This document shows positions 19,603 through 32,288 of a stretch of 64,000 bases of DNA, one piece after another. The notes under the pieces were generated by a model. The model ran no database searches. It saw only the letters and a list, made by a program, of their open reading frames with translations, and had not been told where the DNA came from. The DNA comes from Zymoseptoria tritici IPO323 (Eukaryota > Ascomycota > Dothideomycetes > Mycosphaerellales > Mycosphaerellaceae), in contig NC_018218.1 in the NCBI RefSeq assembly GCF_000219625.1, forward strand, positions 3,100,001 through 3,164,000, in the 5' to 3' direction. How positions within the stretch are numbered: position 1 is the stretch's first letter; each line of letters starts with the position of its first letter. Both the position numbers and the translations under genes were made by a program.

Positions 19603-22600
19603 ATGCGTTCGTTCACAGCATTGGCCGTTGGCCTTGCCATTGTTTCACCTTCGTCTGCTCGCTCGACCGCGGGTCCATACACCGATTTGGAGAACCGTGA
19701 TACATCGACCAACCCCAAGAGCCCCGTGCTCGGCTGGTTTGGTCGCCTCTTTCGCAAACAGGCCCCTCCAGAGGCCTGCATCCGAGACGAATACTATGAC
19801 TTTGCATACAATAGCACTTTTGGGCGGGACTTCTGCATGGAGTTCATGACCTATCCCAACACGACTGTGACGGAGACATTCACACCCATCAGGTACGAGA
19901 GTCACAAAGAGATATTCACAAGGTCCTGCCTGCTAAGTCTGAAATAGCACCACCACGACATTCACCGAAACTCGGACCTATGGCTCCCCAACGACCGTCA
20001 CTGTCACTTCCAGCCCAAACACCAAGAGCAAGCGTGACACGAATGGCGCCATGATCAATGACGTGTTCTCAAGATTCCAGATAGCGGGAGCTGCTGCAGC
20101 CGACGAAAATGCGCAATCAGCGTCCTTTTCTAGCGCTTGTGCCTGTCAAACGTACGCTGGGTCAACTGTAACAACAACGCTCACCGGCAGTGCGAGTGTT
20201 AGTATACCATTCATGCACGTTCCATGCATCAACTAACCAACCTTTTCCAGGTCATCACAAAGTCGGGATTCGCCAATGCCAATGGTGCAACGACCGTTAC
20301 AGTTACTGAAAGCGACGAGGCCACCACCGTCACAGTCGTGCCAGTTCAAAGCTCTGCCGCTGCCGATCCGGATGTCCCAGCTCCAACTTCTGCTGCCGAA
20401 GAGTCCAACCTTCCACCCTCGAGCAGTGAGGCCGTGGCAGAACCAACAGGCCCATCCTCTCCGGGTTCCACTCCGGTCGCACCTGTTTTCAGCTGTCCCG
20501 AAGACAACAACTCGACCGTCAGCCAATTGATCGGCAACGAACGTTTCGACTACCTCATTCTGTGCGATACAGATATCACCGATGACAACTTCTACAATGT
20601 GCTCTCATACAACAGCTTCTCGGAATGTGCTGCCGCTTGCTCTGTTGCCGACAGACAATTCGACTTCCCGGTTTGCAAGGGCTTCTCCTACTACGACACC
20701 AACGAGAGCCAGAATTGCTTCCTGAAGGCAACCGCGAACAACACCGTTGCTGCGGGCAATGTCGACAGTGCCATTCTTCAGAGGATCGCAGTCGGTGTTT
20801 CGCCAGACGATCCTGAGGGCACCAACACCGAGACCATTCCGTTTGTTGCGTCGACGCCAGTCATGGAGCCGAGCGAGATGAGCTCTTCCATGTCCGTGAT
20901 CATGGGCAACAGCTCTACTTCGATTCCGTTGATAACACCTCGCCCTACCATCCCTGGCAACTACCTCGTCGATGCCGATGGCAACACTATCTTCTCCACC
21001 TCCATCTCCCAGGGTGAAACCGTTTCCGACGGAACATACTTCTCAACACGCTACACTTCTGACGGAGTGTGGTATGAGACATACTATTCAGCCTACTCTG
21101 TGGCCTGGGAGGCTGCGACAACCGTCTACGCGGCTTCAGAGACCGGGTATGTGGTCAGCAGCTCCAACGACACCGGCAATAGTGTCCAATCAGGAGCGAA
21201 CGGCGAAACCATTACCATCACCACGACGAACTACACGTCGTACTATGAAGGCGGCTACAACGTTACTGAGGTCACAAGCACAGTTACCACCGCCGACAAC
21301 GGCACCGAAATCGCCTCTACTGCGGTCACTAGCTATTACAGCGTCGAGACGGGCGGTGGCGGAAGTGGCGGCAGCTCAGGTGGAGGTTCAAGCGGCAACA
21401 TCACGTCCAACAGCGCTGGAATCATCACTGGAAGCGCCTCGACCTCGATCTTCTCGACGGTGACCGTCATCTCCAGCAGCGGTGGACTTGCCGGTTCTAC
21501 TGGAGGCGGGGCTTCTGGAGCAGTCTCCACGTCGGCACCCGCGCTGCCATCTGCGAGCGTGAGCAGCGGTAGCACAGCTTTCAGCACCGATTTTGCCGCC
21601 TCCGGCGTCGTCACTGGAAGCAGTATAGTATCGTCTGGACCTGTCCTCGTCCCTACACCTTTTGCTTCCAACGTCACCTCAGGCGGTACCGCATTCAGCA
21701 CTGGCGGTGCCAATTCTGGCCTCGTTCCATCCTCGGGAAGTTCTCCTAGCGTTGTCGCTTCTAACGGCACTTCTGGAGCGTCCGCATTCAGCACCGGTTT
21801 TGTCAGCTCTGGAGTCGTGACCAGCAGCCCAACACCAACCCCTACCACCTCCACTGGTACATTCAGCAACTCCAGCGGCCGTCGCTCAGGCACGCAATCA
21901 ACCACCCGCCCTACCACTACCAGATCTAGCACCACGCAAAGTGCCTCCACTCCGACTGGCCCACCATCCAACTCCACCGCCCCCGTCAGCTCCGGCACCG
22001 CCCCAGCTGTCACTACCAGGACTCAGACCATTCCCGTCAGCACCACGCCATTTTCAAACTCCACCATTCCGGCAAGCACCACTCCCTTCTCAAACTCCAC
22101 CGTCCCGGCCAGCACTGGTCCATCGTTCAACTCGACCATCTTGACTAGCTCTGTCAGCGTCCCAGCCGTCACGACTCGCATCCAAACCATCCCTGTCGGC
22201 ACTGGTTTGACCCGCTACTCCTTCCCATTCCCGTCAGGAACCGGCGTCACATTCAACCCAGAAGTCACCTCAGCTTCCGGCGGCTTCTTCTCTAACAGCC
22301 AGGCTTCTCGCTCCGGTACCCTCGCTACGACCTCTCGCCTCTCAACCGGCACCGTCCCAACCGGCACCGCTCCGAGCGGAACTGGTTTCTTCCCAACCAG
22401 TTCTCCTCCCTTCCCGACCGGTACTGCGCCGACCGTCATCCTCCCAACCGGCACGGGCTCTCTTCCGTCTTCTGCCTTCCCACCATTCACCAACAGCATC
22501 AACTCTCGCTCGGGCAGCACCTCTCCGACTTTTGGAGGTCCGACCAGCTGTGTGACCAACTACATGGGCACGACCACAATGTTCACCACTGTCACCGAGT

Positions 22601-22692
22601 ACGGTTGCTATCAGAACTGCGCGGCGCAGGGAGGTTATGGAGGTAACGACCCGTTGACTTTCGGTCCTCCCAGACCGTCGAGATTTGTTTGA
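19603..22692 (+). CDS. Large secreted Ser/Thr-rich protein with PAN/apple-like segment
   Basis: Exons 19603-19892, 19948-20197 and 20251-22692 encode 993 residues, probably a heavily O-glycosylated cell-wall or extracellular protein. A signal peptide is present (MRSFTALAVGLAIVSPSSA). Around residues 270-350, CPEDNNSTVSQL, ILCDTDITDDNF, SECAAACS, VCKGFSYYD and NCFLKATANN give the cysteine spacing of PAN/apple-like modules in fungal adhesins. The rest is low-complexity Ser/Thr/Gly/Pro with recurring FSTG, TGTAP and PFSNST units, including a GGGGSGGSSGGGSSG-like linker. A cysteine pair closes the chain (SCVTNYMG, EYGCYQNCAAQ). No GPI signal is visible. The second intron's donor is taken as GTTAGT at 20198, with a CTAAC branch and TTCCAG acceptor. 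Function (adhesion or wall structure) is inferred. Confidence 0.75.
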
Positions 22693-23482
22693 GATGAATG
22701 GATGAGATGAATGACTTGGAAGAGCTGAACGATTGATGGTTTGGAATGTTCACGAGGCCATGAGTTTGCAATGTTTGGGTTCTTCTTTAGCAGGCGTTTC
22801 GGAAAGAGAGCAATTGTTTACATGAATGAGAGCAAGGGAGCAATGATCGCGAATAGGTAGAGAGATAGCATGAAATGCAACGATTCCCAACCAGCTTGTT
22901 TTGTGTCGACCCCTTTCTTGCTCAAGGCTTGTCATCGCACGTCTTCGGTGAAATCACAATTTGACATCACTCGTGCTCGTTCATTAACCTTGATGAGTAT
23001 CGTCTATCGAATCTGTACGTCTGTCGTAAGAGTGTTTCATGTCGGAGAGTGTGAAGCTCCCAACAATTTAGCGCCGTTCGTCAGCTTTTCACATGCACAC
23101 AACCGCGCGGCTGTTCGTTCGCTTCGATGGCACTTCAACAGCACCTCTGCGTAAAGCCGCCGGTATGAAACAGTCAGGTCATCGAAGTTTCATGTTGCAC
23201 ATCGTTAGGCCATCATCAAATCGTTACGTCGTATCTAGCTAGACTCTAGAAGGAAATCGTGCAGGCTCCATGTTCAACCTAAACGCCAAGACCGACAACA
23301 ACCCCGAAAGAAATGAGTGCATTCTGATTCCAACACCATGCCCATGCCCTCCATTCATGCGATTCTCGTGATCATCTCTCCTCGAATCGATCGTTGTGAT
23401 CGCATTTCACCATCACCATCGACAATCTCTCACCACTCATCGTCACCAACCTGAAACACGCCCCTTGAACCTCACCCCTCAG
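22693..23482. other. Intergenic, convergent 3' regions
   Basis: 3' flanks of the wall-protein gene and of the small minus-strand gene. No gene-like signal. Confidence 0.4.
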
Positions 23483-23833
23483 TCAGTTCCTCCTCGCGTT
23501 CCCCACGGCCGCATACCTCCTCTCCTTCTCCCTCTGCAACGCCTCAATCTCCCTCTCCAGCGTCTTGACATCCTCCACCGCCTTTTCCATACTCGCCTTG
23601 AATTTCCCACCCTGCTGGCTCCAGCGCTTCCAGTCGCTCATCGCCTTGTCGCGGCGACGGAGCTTCTTCTCAATCTTCTCGCACGAGGGACACTTTTCCG
23701 CCAGCAGCATGGTGTTGTAGATCATTTTCATGCCGCAGGTTTCGCCCGTGCGGTATTCCTTCTGGCAGTGCTGGCGGAAGTTGCCCCATTTCCAGTCCTG
23801 GCAGGCGAATTTGAAGTTGTCGTAGTAGCACAT
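23483..23833 (-). CDS. Small conserved fungal protein with cysteine pairs
   Basis: A 116-residue protein starting MCYYDNFKFACQDWKWGNFR. I recognise this type as a small protein widely found in ascomycetes without assigned function. The N-terminal half has cysteines in MCYYD, FAC, QHC, TGETCG and CPSCEK, which could bind a metal ion. The C-terminal half (KKLRRRDKAMSDWKRW onward) is a basic then charged coiled coil. The frame is open upstream to 23974, but those residues do not resemble the conserved start, so the ATG at 23833 is preferred. An upstream non-coding exon or short intron cannot be excluded. No signal peptide or membrane segment is present. Confidence 0.72.
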   Translation of the reverse strand: MCYYDNFKFACQDWKWGNFRQHCQKEYRTGETCGMKMIYNTMLLAEKCPSCEKIEKKLRRRDKAMSDWKRWSQQGGKFKASMEKAVEDVKTLEREIEALQREKERRYAAVGNARRN

Positions 23834-26800
23834 TTTCTTCGGATGCGTGCCGTTTGAGTTTTGAAACACGAAGTGTTTGTTTTGGGTTGGTTGCCGCTTT
23901 GGGAAGCTGAACGTGGGAGGGATCAATCGAATCGGCGCTACTGTGTGATGGTCAGTGCCGGGAGATCTGTGCATGATGGTTTTGGGCAGGCATGCAAGAC
24001 GCCTTAGCCCCGACAGCGTGTGGGGTTTGTTTACTTACCAACAGGGTTTTGCACAGAGGTTTGGCTTTTGCCGATCGCCTCACTTCGTGACAAGGCTGGG
24101 AAGATGCTGTTCTGGCCAGTGGAAGTCAGCTAGACTGAAACGTTGGTCGAATGTCCAAGACTTGTCGGTGAACACCATCGTCATTCAATGCCCAATGGCT
24201 GACGACCAACAGCCTGTCCGTGGCATTGACATGGGACCGTGCAGTGGACTTGGAGGGAAGAGAGTGCTGAGGAAGGAAGACAAGTGACGAACGTACCAAG
24301 GTTGTGGTAGAGGATCGATGCTCCAAGGCAGAACGTTGTGATGGATGTGTGGGAATGGATGGGAGGAAAGGATTCTTGCAATGATGAAAGGAGGAAGAAG
24401 GAAAGACGATCCATCCGTCCTGACGGCCGCTATTTATGCCCTTCATGACCACCATCCTACTCGTGGCGGCGTGCAAGCGAAGCTGCACCATCCCCTCTTC
24501 CTCGCCAGGGAGCACGTCGTCTCATCATCGATGTCCACAGGTTCCTTCGCCTGTCCTCGATCCGTCCACCCTTGCTTGATGCCTTCGCTACGAAGGCGTG
24601 CATTGGCATCAGCCAACAACACGCCCCCGGGGCCCAACGGATCACGTCCGTGACAACCTGGGTGAGCTCTCGGAGGGGCGAACGAGCTGCAATGTCCGCC
24701 CGGCGTTGCCGTAGCCTACGCTCATGCATGGACCCATCACTTAGGCTTTATGGATCATCGACGGTCGTGGCAGGCTCTCGTCCATCCGATGTTCGTGATG
24801 TGTGCGCGTGGACGGCCCGGGTGGGAAAGGGAGGTCTCTTGATCCTGAATCGATGCAGCCATTCCCCACTTGGTACGTCGACGGCTGTGACTGAGTTCGC
24901 TTTAGTTACTCGGGGTGAGGACTGCAATGGCGTAGCGGGTGATGTGATATGGCTTCCGTGCGGGAAGATTCACTTGAGTCGGGTCACGTGGTCGTTCCCG
25001 CGATATCGCACTACTGCCAATGGATGTCCAGTGTCCCACATAACCATGCACAACCCACAGCGTCTGGCTCTCGTCGGACCGAGACTTTGACGGAAGTTTA
25101 GTCATCCAAAAGCTAAGAATGAAGTCAACAGTGGCTGCTGCCGAGTAGCCTGAGGCATGAAGGAGTCCTCATCAACATGTGCCTGCGACGTCCGGCAAGA
25201 CCGGAGAAGCATGAAATCGATGCCCGACAGCTGCAGCGCACCAGGGTGAAGCTCCCCATGTAGAGCAGGGTTGAGTGATAGCCGAAGCGAGACACATCCT
25301 GCTTGGTAGAGCCCTTTCCTCGATCCAATGTACCAGGTATGCAGGAATGACGGTGCTTCCTCGGAAGCAAGACCTGATGGGGTGAGGTGCTCGGGCAGCG
25401 TGGGCATCCAGTCACGTTGTCCTCTCGTTCTGCAGGGTCGAGATAATGCCCGCGACGGCACGGTCCCGGTCTCGATTGGAGTGGTTCGTCTCGACCTTCT
25501 GCAAGTCGCCATCTCTGCTGACAATCGGCACTGCTTGCCACTTGCTGTAACTTATGTGATCGAGTGGCGAAGCCCTTCCTGTCTTTCCGCATGTCCGGCA
25601 CATTCAGCAGAGCTTGATCAGGCTGAGAAGAGGGCGGATCCCTTTGCCGATAATGGTAGAGAGGCTGGGCGATCGGTGGGAAAAGCGTAATCGAATCCGT
25701 GACATTGCCGACGCTACTCAAGTCCCTCGCCCAGACAAGGGCTCCTCTGACGTGGCAGACGGGGTATGGTCGATCACGGAAGCTTCCTGATAGAGTGGTC
25801 TGAACAATGCGAGGCTCTGCATGTACGCTGCATGGTGGTTAGCGTGAATGGTGTGCACCATTGGCTCGGAGAGTCTGCTGAGACATGACAGCAGCTCACC
25901 GGTCTTCCATCTTGCAATTGGATGATCCACTCAGAGAGCGCGAGCCCTGTTCGAGACTTGTTGACGGGCGCGCGAGAGAGCAACGAGCAGCGTGCCGGCA
26001 GTGACAGTGCGGCGAGGGAAGCGTGCCCGTGCTCCCGCCGGCCAGGCATGTGCTTGGGCTCCTGCAGCTATGGCTGGCACGACAACGCTGACAAGCATGC
26101 TCAAGGGCATCAGGGAGCAGACTAGCGTTTGCATTGTTGATGCTGCAGGTAGGCGGGCGGAGGAGGTTGGGAAACCAGGAGCACTGGCACGAGCAGCGCC
26201 TGAGCTCTCGGCTGCAGTAGCTGGCAGAGTAGAGCTTGTGCTAACGATGACTGAGCTCCCGTGGTTGAGACCAGTCAGGGTCGCAGAATATGTCTAGCGA
26301 AACAGCTTTTTTGTCATTGGGTGAGAGGGGAAAAGGTCCTGACTTTACCGCGCGGGTCGCCCATAAGCACATGTCGTTGGAACAAGGCTGGGCGATCAGG
26401 TCATGTGAGACACTCGCTCCGCGTTGCACGCCCGGGACAGGTGGAGCTGTTCAGACGGCTCGCGGTGAGCCGCAGGACGTTGGTATAATGTGATATGATA
26501 TGGCAAGAGTCTGCGAAAACGCGGCCCAGTAATTCATGCGCTGTTCCTCCTGTCATTGGAGGCTTGGACCGGCAAGATCTGCCAATCAGGCAGAGGCAGA
26601 GGTGTACTAGGACCACGATGAGTAAAGGTACTGTACCTAGCTGTTCGGTCTTTGCTTGTACCCACGCCGCGGGAACGGGTGCCAACGCAGCATGGTGGGC
26701 TCAATGCAAGGCTAACGACGGCTCGCCTTTTCGATCCCTCGTCTTTCGCCTCATCCGGTATTTCCGGATCCATGATACATGAAGTGCAGAGAGCCCGAGA

Positions 26801-27210
26801 GCTCGGCAGGCGGTCCTTGTCCAGATATGTCATCGTAGCGGAGTAATTTGGACGACCTGGACATAAGCTGATCGGCCGCTTCCGTGGTGGCGCTCGCGAT
26901 AGCTGTAGAAAGCCGCATCAGAGAGCTGCTACACGGCCTTGGGTGAGTACACGCGGATCGGCGGCGATTTGTGTTTCGCAGTGTCGAGCCATTGGTGAAG
27001 GCGCGGCGTTCGTGGTGAGGGAATGTTTCAAAGTGCTCGGATTGGGAAATGCCAAGGGCGCGAATGAAGACCGCCTGGAATACGAGAAATACGAGAGCAT
27101 CAGCGGCTGGATGACTGCACCTGGCACATGATACGTGAGACAATATACAACACCCAAGGCGTCGTCGTCGTCGCAGAAACTCAGTCGACAAATATAACAA
27201 GAAGAACAGC
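23834..27210. other. 3.4-kb gene-poor stretch
   Basis: Only overlapping open frames up to 198 codons (for example 25721-25125 minus and 24572-25090 plus), none with a recognisable domain, signal peptide or splice pattern. I see no transposase, reverse transcriptase or RNA gene. The last ~100 bases are the F-box gene leader. Confidence 0.4.
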
Positions 27211-28021
27211 ATGTCGTTGTTACGATCATCTCGGAATATCTTGCTGAAGAACCTGCCCGAAGAGCTGGTCTTACGTATCCTCACCTTCTTGGACATACCC
27301 GATCTACTCGCCACGTCCCGAGTAAGTAAAGCTCCAAAACATGAACACGACTACGAATGAACAAGACTTCTCACGAGAAACATCACGCATAAATAAGATA
27401 ATCACTAATACGAATCCCATCCAGACCTCCCACCAACTCCGCACCCTCTCCCTCGACTCCGTCCTCCACACTCACCGCCTCCGACACTCCCACGCCCTGG
27501 TCTCAACCCTCTACCCTCTCCGCCCACATCTCTCCACCCTGCAACCTCCCACCTCCACAATCTACCTGACCGCCGTGCACAACCGCGCCCGCATCCTCCA
27601 CTGGTCCCTCGTCCGCGCTCGTCTGAACCGCTCTCTGATTCGTCGGCCCGCGCTCTCCGATCTTGTATCCGCGAACATCTTACCGCCGGAATGCTGTCGT
27701 TTGGATCGGAGATCGGGCGAGTTTGTTTGGGGCGCTGGATTGGCGGGTGCGTTGGTCGAGCCGAAGAGGCGGCTGGAGAGGGAGTATTTGAAGGAAGGGT
27801 TGAGAGCGTTGTTGGAACGGAAGGTGAGGCGCATCGGAGCGAGGCGGAAGGAGAGTGGAGGTGGAGTTGGGGTGATGGTTTGGAGGTTTTCGAGGAAGCT
27901 GAAGCTTGGAGAGGGGAGGCGGGAGGGTGACTGCGATCGCAGTGGTCGGGTGAGGGATGTCGGCTTGAAGAGTGATGGGAAGGTCATGTCGTTGAAGAGA
28001 TTCTTCGAAGGGCGGTGTTAG
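27211..28021 (+). CDS. F-box protein, small fungal type
   Basis: Exons 27211-27321 and 27425-28021 encode 235 residues. The short first exon carries the start of an F-box (LLKNLPEELVLRILTFLDIPDLLATSR), continued after the intron by TSHQLRTLSLDSVLHTHRL. F-box proteins link substrates to Skp1 in SCF ubiquitin ligases. The middle has the signature STIYLTAVHNRARILHWSLVRARLNRSLIRRP, which I associate with a conserved ascomycete F-box group lacking WD40 or leucine-rich repeats. The C-terminus is strongly basic. The intron runs GTAAGT to ATCCAG with a CTAAT branch and is phase 0; without it the F-box would end at a stop shortly after the donor. The substrate is unknown. Confidence 0.82.
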
Positions 28022-28570
28022 GGACTGGCGTAGCATGTTCGCCAATAATGCGATGCCGATCCAGCCGACAAGTGATGCTCTACCTTCGTGCCTCCGCCCC
28101 TACTGCACCTTCCAAGCCGACCGAGCGGAACTGGTGCGATGAGTATTGGGCGGAGAGTCAGGGAGTGAGGCATTTGAATCCGGACCGTGACATTCAGCAA
28201 AGATTCTATCCACAATGCGTTCCCTGTCATCGATTATATTCGACTAGACAAGGTGCACCTAGGTAGCTTGGAGTGTGCATTGTATTTGTGAGCGGAAGGA
28301 CCGAAGTGGCCAAAGTCACTCATTGCTTGCACACTTGACAGTGACCGCTCTGGTGTGCTATGAGGGCGACGCGATCCTCACGTGATGGTGAACAGCAGCA
28401 AGAGCGGCGAGATAATTGTGACACTGAGACCACACTTTCAAAGGGTACTGTTTCAATCATTCAATGCATTTATATGGCACACTTTTGAAAGCCATGTCAG
28501 GCTTGTCTGAAAATCTACCTTCGACGCCATTGTCAATCAGAACTGTCAGAACCATGCATCAAGCAATCCT
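28022..28570. other. Intergenic, convergent F-box and KAR2 ends
   Basis: No gene seen; it should contain both 3' untranslated regions. Confidence 0.4.
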
Positions 28571-30795
28571 CTAGAGCTCATCGTGACCAGATGGCTCATC
28601 GTAATCGGGCATACCTCCAGCACCACCAGACTCTGGGTAGAGCTTGGAGGTGATTGGGTAGGCGACGTCGGAAAGCTTCTGCCTCTGCTCGTCAAAGTCC
28701 TCGGCGGTGGCGGTCTGAGAGTTCTCCTCGAGCCAGTCGACGGCCTCCTTGACAGCCTCGAGAAGGGTCTCCTTGTCGTCTTCATCGATCTTGCCACCAA
28801 GACCATCTTCATCGTTGGCCTGGTTCTTCAAGCTGAAGGCGTAGTTCTCCAGGCTGTTGCGTGACTCGATGCGAGCGCGGGTAGCCTTGTCCTCATCGGC
28901 GTACTTCTCGGCCTCCTCAACCATGCGCTCGATGTCCTCGGCGCTGAGACGGCCCTTGTCGTTGGTGATGGTAATAGACTCGCTCTTGCCGGTGCCCTTG
29001 TCGCCCGCAGACACACGCAGGATACCGTTGGCGTCCAATTCGAAAGTAACCTCGATCTGTGGCTGGCCGCGAGGAGCAGCAGGAATTCCGTTAAGCTCGA
29101 ACTTGCCGAGCTGGTTGTTATCCTTCGTCATAGATCGTTCCCCTTCGAATACCTGGATCAAAACGGTGGGCTGGTTGTCGGCGGCGGTAGAGAAGATCTG
29201 GCTCTTCTTGGTGGGGATGGTAGTGCCGCGCTTGATGAGGTGGGTCATGACTCCGCCGGTGGTCTCGATTCCAAGAGTAAGCGGGTTGACATCCATAAGT
29301 ACGACATCCTGAGCCTGGGTAAGGTTGTCAGTATTTGAACATTATCCATCATTACTCCAAGCCTGCGACTTACCGCGGCCTCGCCTGACAACACACCACC
29401 TTGGACGGCGGCACCGTACGCAACAGCCTCGTCGGGGTTGATACCCTTACTGGCCTTCTTGCCAAAGTACTCCTCCAACATGGCCTGGACCTTGGGAATG
29501 CGAGTGGAACCACCGACAAGGACAATGTCGTCAATGTCGCTCTTCTTGATCTTGGCATCCTTGAGCACCTGCTCGACTGGCTTGAGAGTCTTCTTGAAGA
29601 GGTCGTTGTTCAGCTCCTCGAACTTGGCGCGGGTCAGGGTCTCGGAGAAATCGGCACCCTCGTGGAAGGCCTCGATTTCGATCTTGGTGCTCATTTGGCT
29701 GGAAAGCGAACGCTTGGCCTTCTCGACCTCGCGCTTGAGCTTACCCATGGTCTTTGCGTTCTTTGTGATGTCCGTGCTGTGCTTCTTGTTGTAGCTCTTG
29801 ACGAAGTAGTCCACGACACGCTGGTCGAAATCCTCACCACCAAGATGGGTATCACCGGCAGTAGATTGAACCTCGAAGACACCCTGGTCGACGGTCAAGA
29901 CGGAGACATCGAAAGTACCACCACCGAGATCGTAGACGATGATCTGGCGTTCCTTGTCGGTCTTGTCGAGGCCGTAGGCCAAGGCGGCGGCGGTGGGCTC
30001 GTTGACCACACGGAGAACGTTGAGACCAGCGATCGCGCCGGCATCTTTAGTGGCGGCACGCTGAGCGTCGTTGAAGTAGGCTGGAACAGTGACGACTGCG
30101 TTGGTGACCTTCTCTCCGAGGTAGGACTCGGCGACCTCCTTCATCTTTCCGAGAATCATGGCGGAGACTTCCTCAGGGGTGAAGGTCTTGTCTTCGCTGG
30201 AAAACCGTTAGCTTCAGAAATTGCAAGATGTTATCCGCGACGTTCTTACCCAGCAACTTCAACACGGACACGGGGTTGACCGCCCTTGTTGACAACCTTG
30301 AATGGGAAGTGCTTCATGTCCTTCTGAACGTCCTTGTCATCGAACTTGCGCCCAATGAGACGCTTGATGTCGAAGATTGTCCGGTGTGGGTTCGATGCGA
30401 ACTGGTTCTTGGCCGCATCTCCAACGAGACGCTCCTCATCGTTCCATGCCACCCAAGATGGCGTTATCCGGTTACCCTGATCGTTGACGAGAATTTCGAC
30501 TTGTCCGCCCTTCATGATGCCGACACAAGAGTAGGTGGTTCCGAGATCGATACCGATGACTGTGGAGGGTCTCGTTAGCCGATTGCAGCCATACACGAGG
30601 CTGAAAGATGCAATGCTTACCTGGTCCAGTGACACCAGTGTCCTTGGCCGCCTCAGTGTCCTGAGCGCGTGCCGAGGGAATCATGCCCATGAAGAGCATT
30701 GGCGCCAGGAGGATGGCGCACATGTAGAGGGCGGTCATCCACGAGGAGACCGCAGGCCGCGCCGAGCGGCCCTTGTTGCGTGAGAACCTCGCCAT
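28571..30795 (-). CDS. kar2: ER luminal Hsp70 chaperone BiP/Kar2
   Basis: Exons 30795-30621, 30559-30250, 30196-29374 and 29314-28571 encode 683 residues. BiP assists translocation, folding and ER-associated degradation and senses unfolded proteins in the ER lumen. A basic N-terminus and hydrophobic segment ([20 protein letters not shown]) with SARAQ form the signal sequence. The Hsp70 ATPase domain shows [28 protein letters not shown] and [14 protein letters not shown]. The substrate-binding domain includes [18 protein letters not shown] and the linker region before it. The chain ends in HDEL, the ER retrieval signal. All introns (52-61 nt) have canonical ends, and joining them gives uninterrupted Hsp70 sequence. 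Expression is expected to respond to ER stress. Confidence 0.97.
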
Positions 30796-32288
30796 CTTTC
30801 ACCAGAGGCCGGGTGCTGTGTGTATGTGTCGGAGAGGGGTTGTCGTTCCTCGAGCTCAAGTGTATGTGGCTTCGAGTGTCGTGAGGTCCAAAGCAGCAGC
30901 ACTTGCTGTCGGTGGATGAATTGAGGAAAAGAGTGATGAAGGAGGGAAGATGTCGAAGAGGAGAAGAAGAAGAAGAAGGAAGATGTCGCAGCGACAAGTG
31001 TGTTTAAAGATTCCCCACCAGTCGAAAGGACACTCAAGCAATAAGTTGAGAACACCTTTCCGCTCCGCGAATAATTGGACCCCTTCAGACTTTCCGAGGC
31101 GGATCGACCAATCACACCGCACCATGACCTCCGCTGCCGGCAGATGTTCGCCGCAATTAATTGACCATTCACCCACGAGCCCCTGACTTCACATGTCCAC
31201 GGATGTTCCTTTCGCCTTCTGCCTGCCTCTTGCCTCTTTGGTGGTAGTCCATCCGCTACGTGTTCACACTGTCGCCCATCATTGTCATTCATTCTGTACG
31301 TGCAATGCGTGACTGCATCACCGATCATGCGACTACAGTCTGGCTAGGATACGACTACACGAGGCGGTGCCTGTCCAGGATGTTCAGGTGCGCAATGGAC
31401 ACTTGGATGTTTCAATGATAGGCCGACCACAGCTGATAGTTCACATTGTAACGTGGCCAGAAACATACGATGCCACTGTCTCGAGACGTACAACTTCGAT
31501 CAGACGTGATTGCTCTGCCACGAGGGTTAAGCCTTGCAATTGTGAAGTACTTGTGATGGCAGCTTTGCGTCAATGTAAGGATGTCTCGTTTTCATTTCCT
31601 ATGTCTGCTTGAAATTATGATACGCAAGAATGTCCTAGACACAAATCTTCAAGACACAGGTCTCCTACATCTGTTGCATGCTGACTTCGATGGCACCTCT
31701 CCAATGGCCTACTCTATGAGACTGGCAGAGTCGCAAACGCAGTGCATTGACACCAACGGCCAATGGGGACCTTCAAGAATCTGATGGACGAGTTGTCCAA
31801 CGCGAGCAGTGCTGCGAGTCCAGGCTTGCATTGCTACTCAATAGTGCAGCGCGTTGACTGCGCAGCATCACTCTGGGACTCGATACGACCAGTACGACAA
31901 TGCAAGCCAAGCTCTACGTCTCGCTTAGACCATAGGCCATTTCTGGCGGCAATGGATGTCTGAGGCAGACTTCGACTCCTTCCCGATCGGGATGGCCAAG
32001 ACAGCGCAGGTGAATTGTCGCAGCAGGCTGAATCACCCGCACAAACTTGACAATCAAAAGGAAAAGGAAGTGCGCAAACAAAACTTCATCAAGGCAAGCT
32101 CTTCTCTCCGATTCTTGTTCACCAACACATCACACCTTCGGATTTTTTCTATCATCCACCTCGACCGATCACCGCCAGCTTTCGTATACGCACCCACACC
32201 AATACACACACGAAGCTTGCTGAGACCGGCACATCCATACACACACCACAGACAAACATTCGAAGTCCACTTCACCACCACCATCAAG
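30796..32288. other. Intergenic, divergent promoter region of KAR2 and membrane-protein gene
   Basis: No gene supported. A purine-rich GAA run lies at 30955-30985 (GAAGAAGAAGAAGAAGG). An ERSE-like arrangement (CCAAT at 31108, nine bases, then CCATG) sits about 310 bases upstream of the KAR2 start. Confidence 0.4.

Noticed and set aside
25125..25721. 198-codon minus-strand open frame
   Set aside because: No recognisable motif, and overlapping frames of similar length exist on the other strand.
29401..30279. 292-codon plus-strand open frame antisense to KAR2
   Set aside because: Long frames antisense to Hsp70 genes are a well-known artefact, sometimes mislabelled as NAD-specific glutamate dehydrogenase. 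The sense strand is a complete BiP with good introns.
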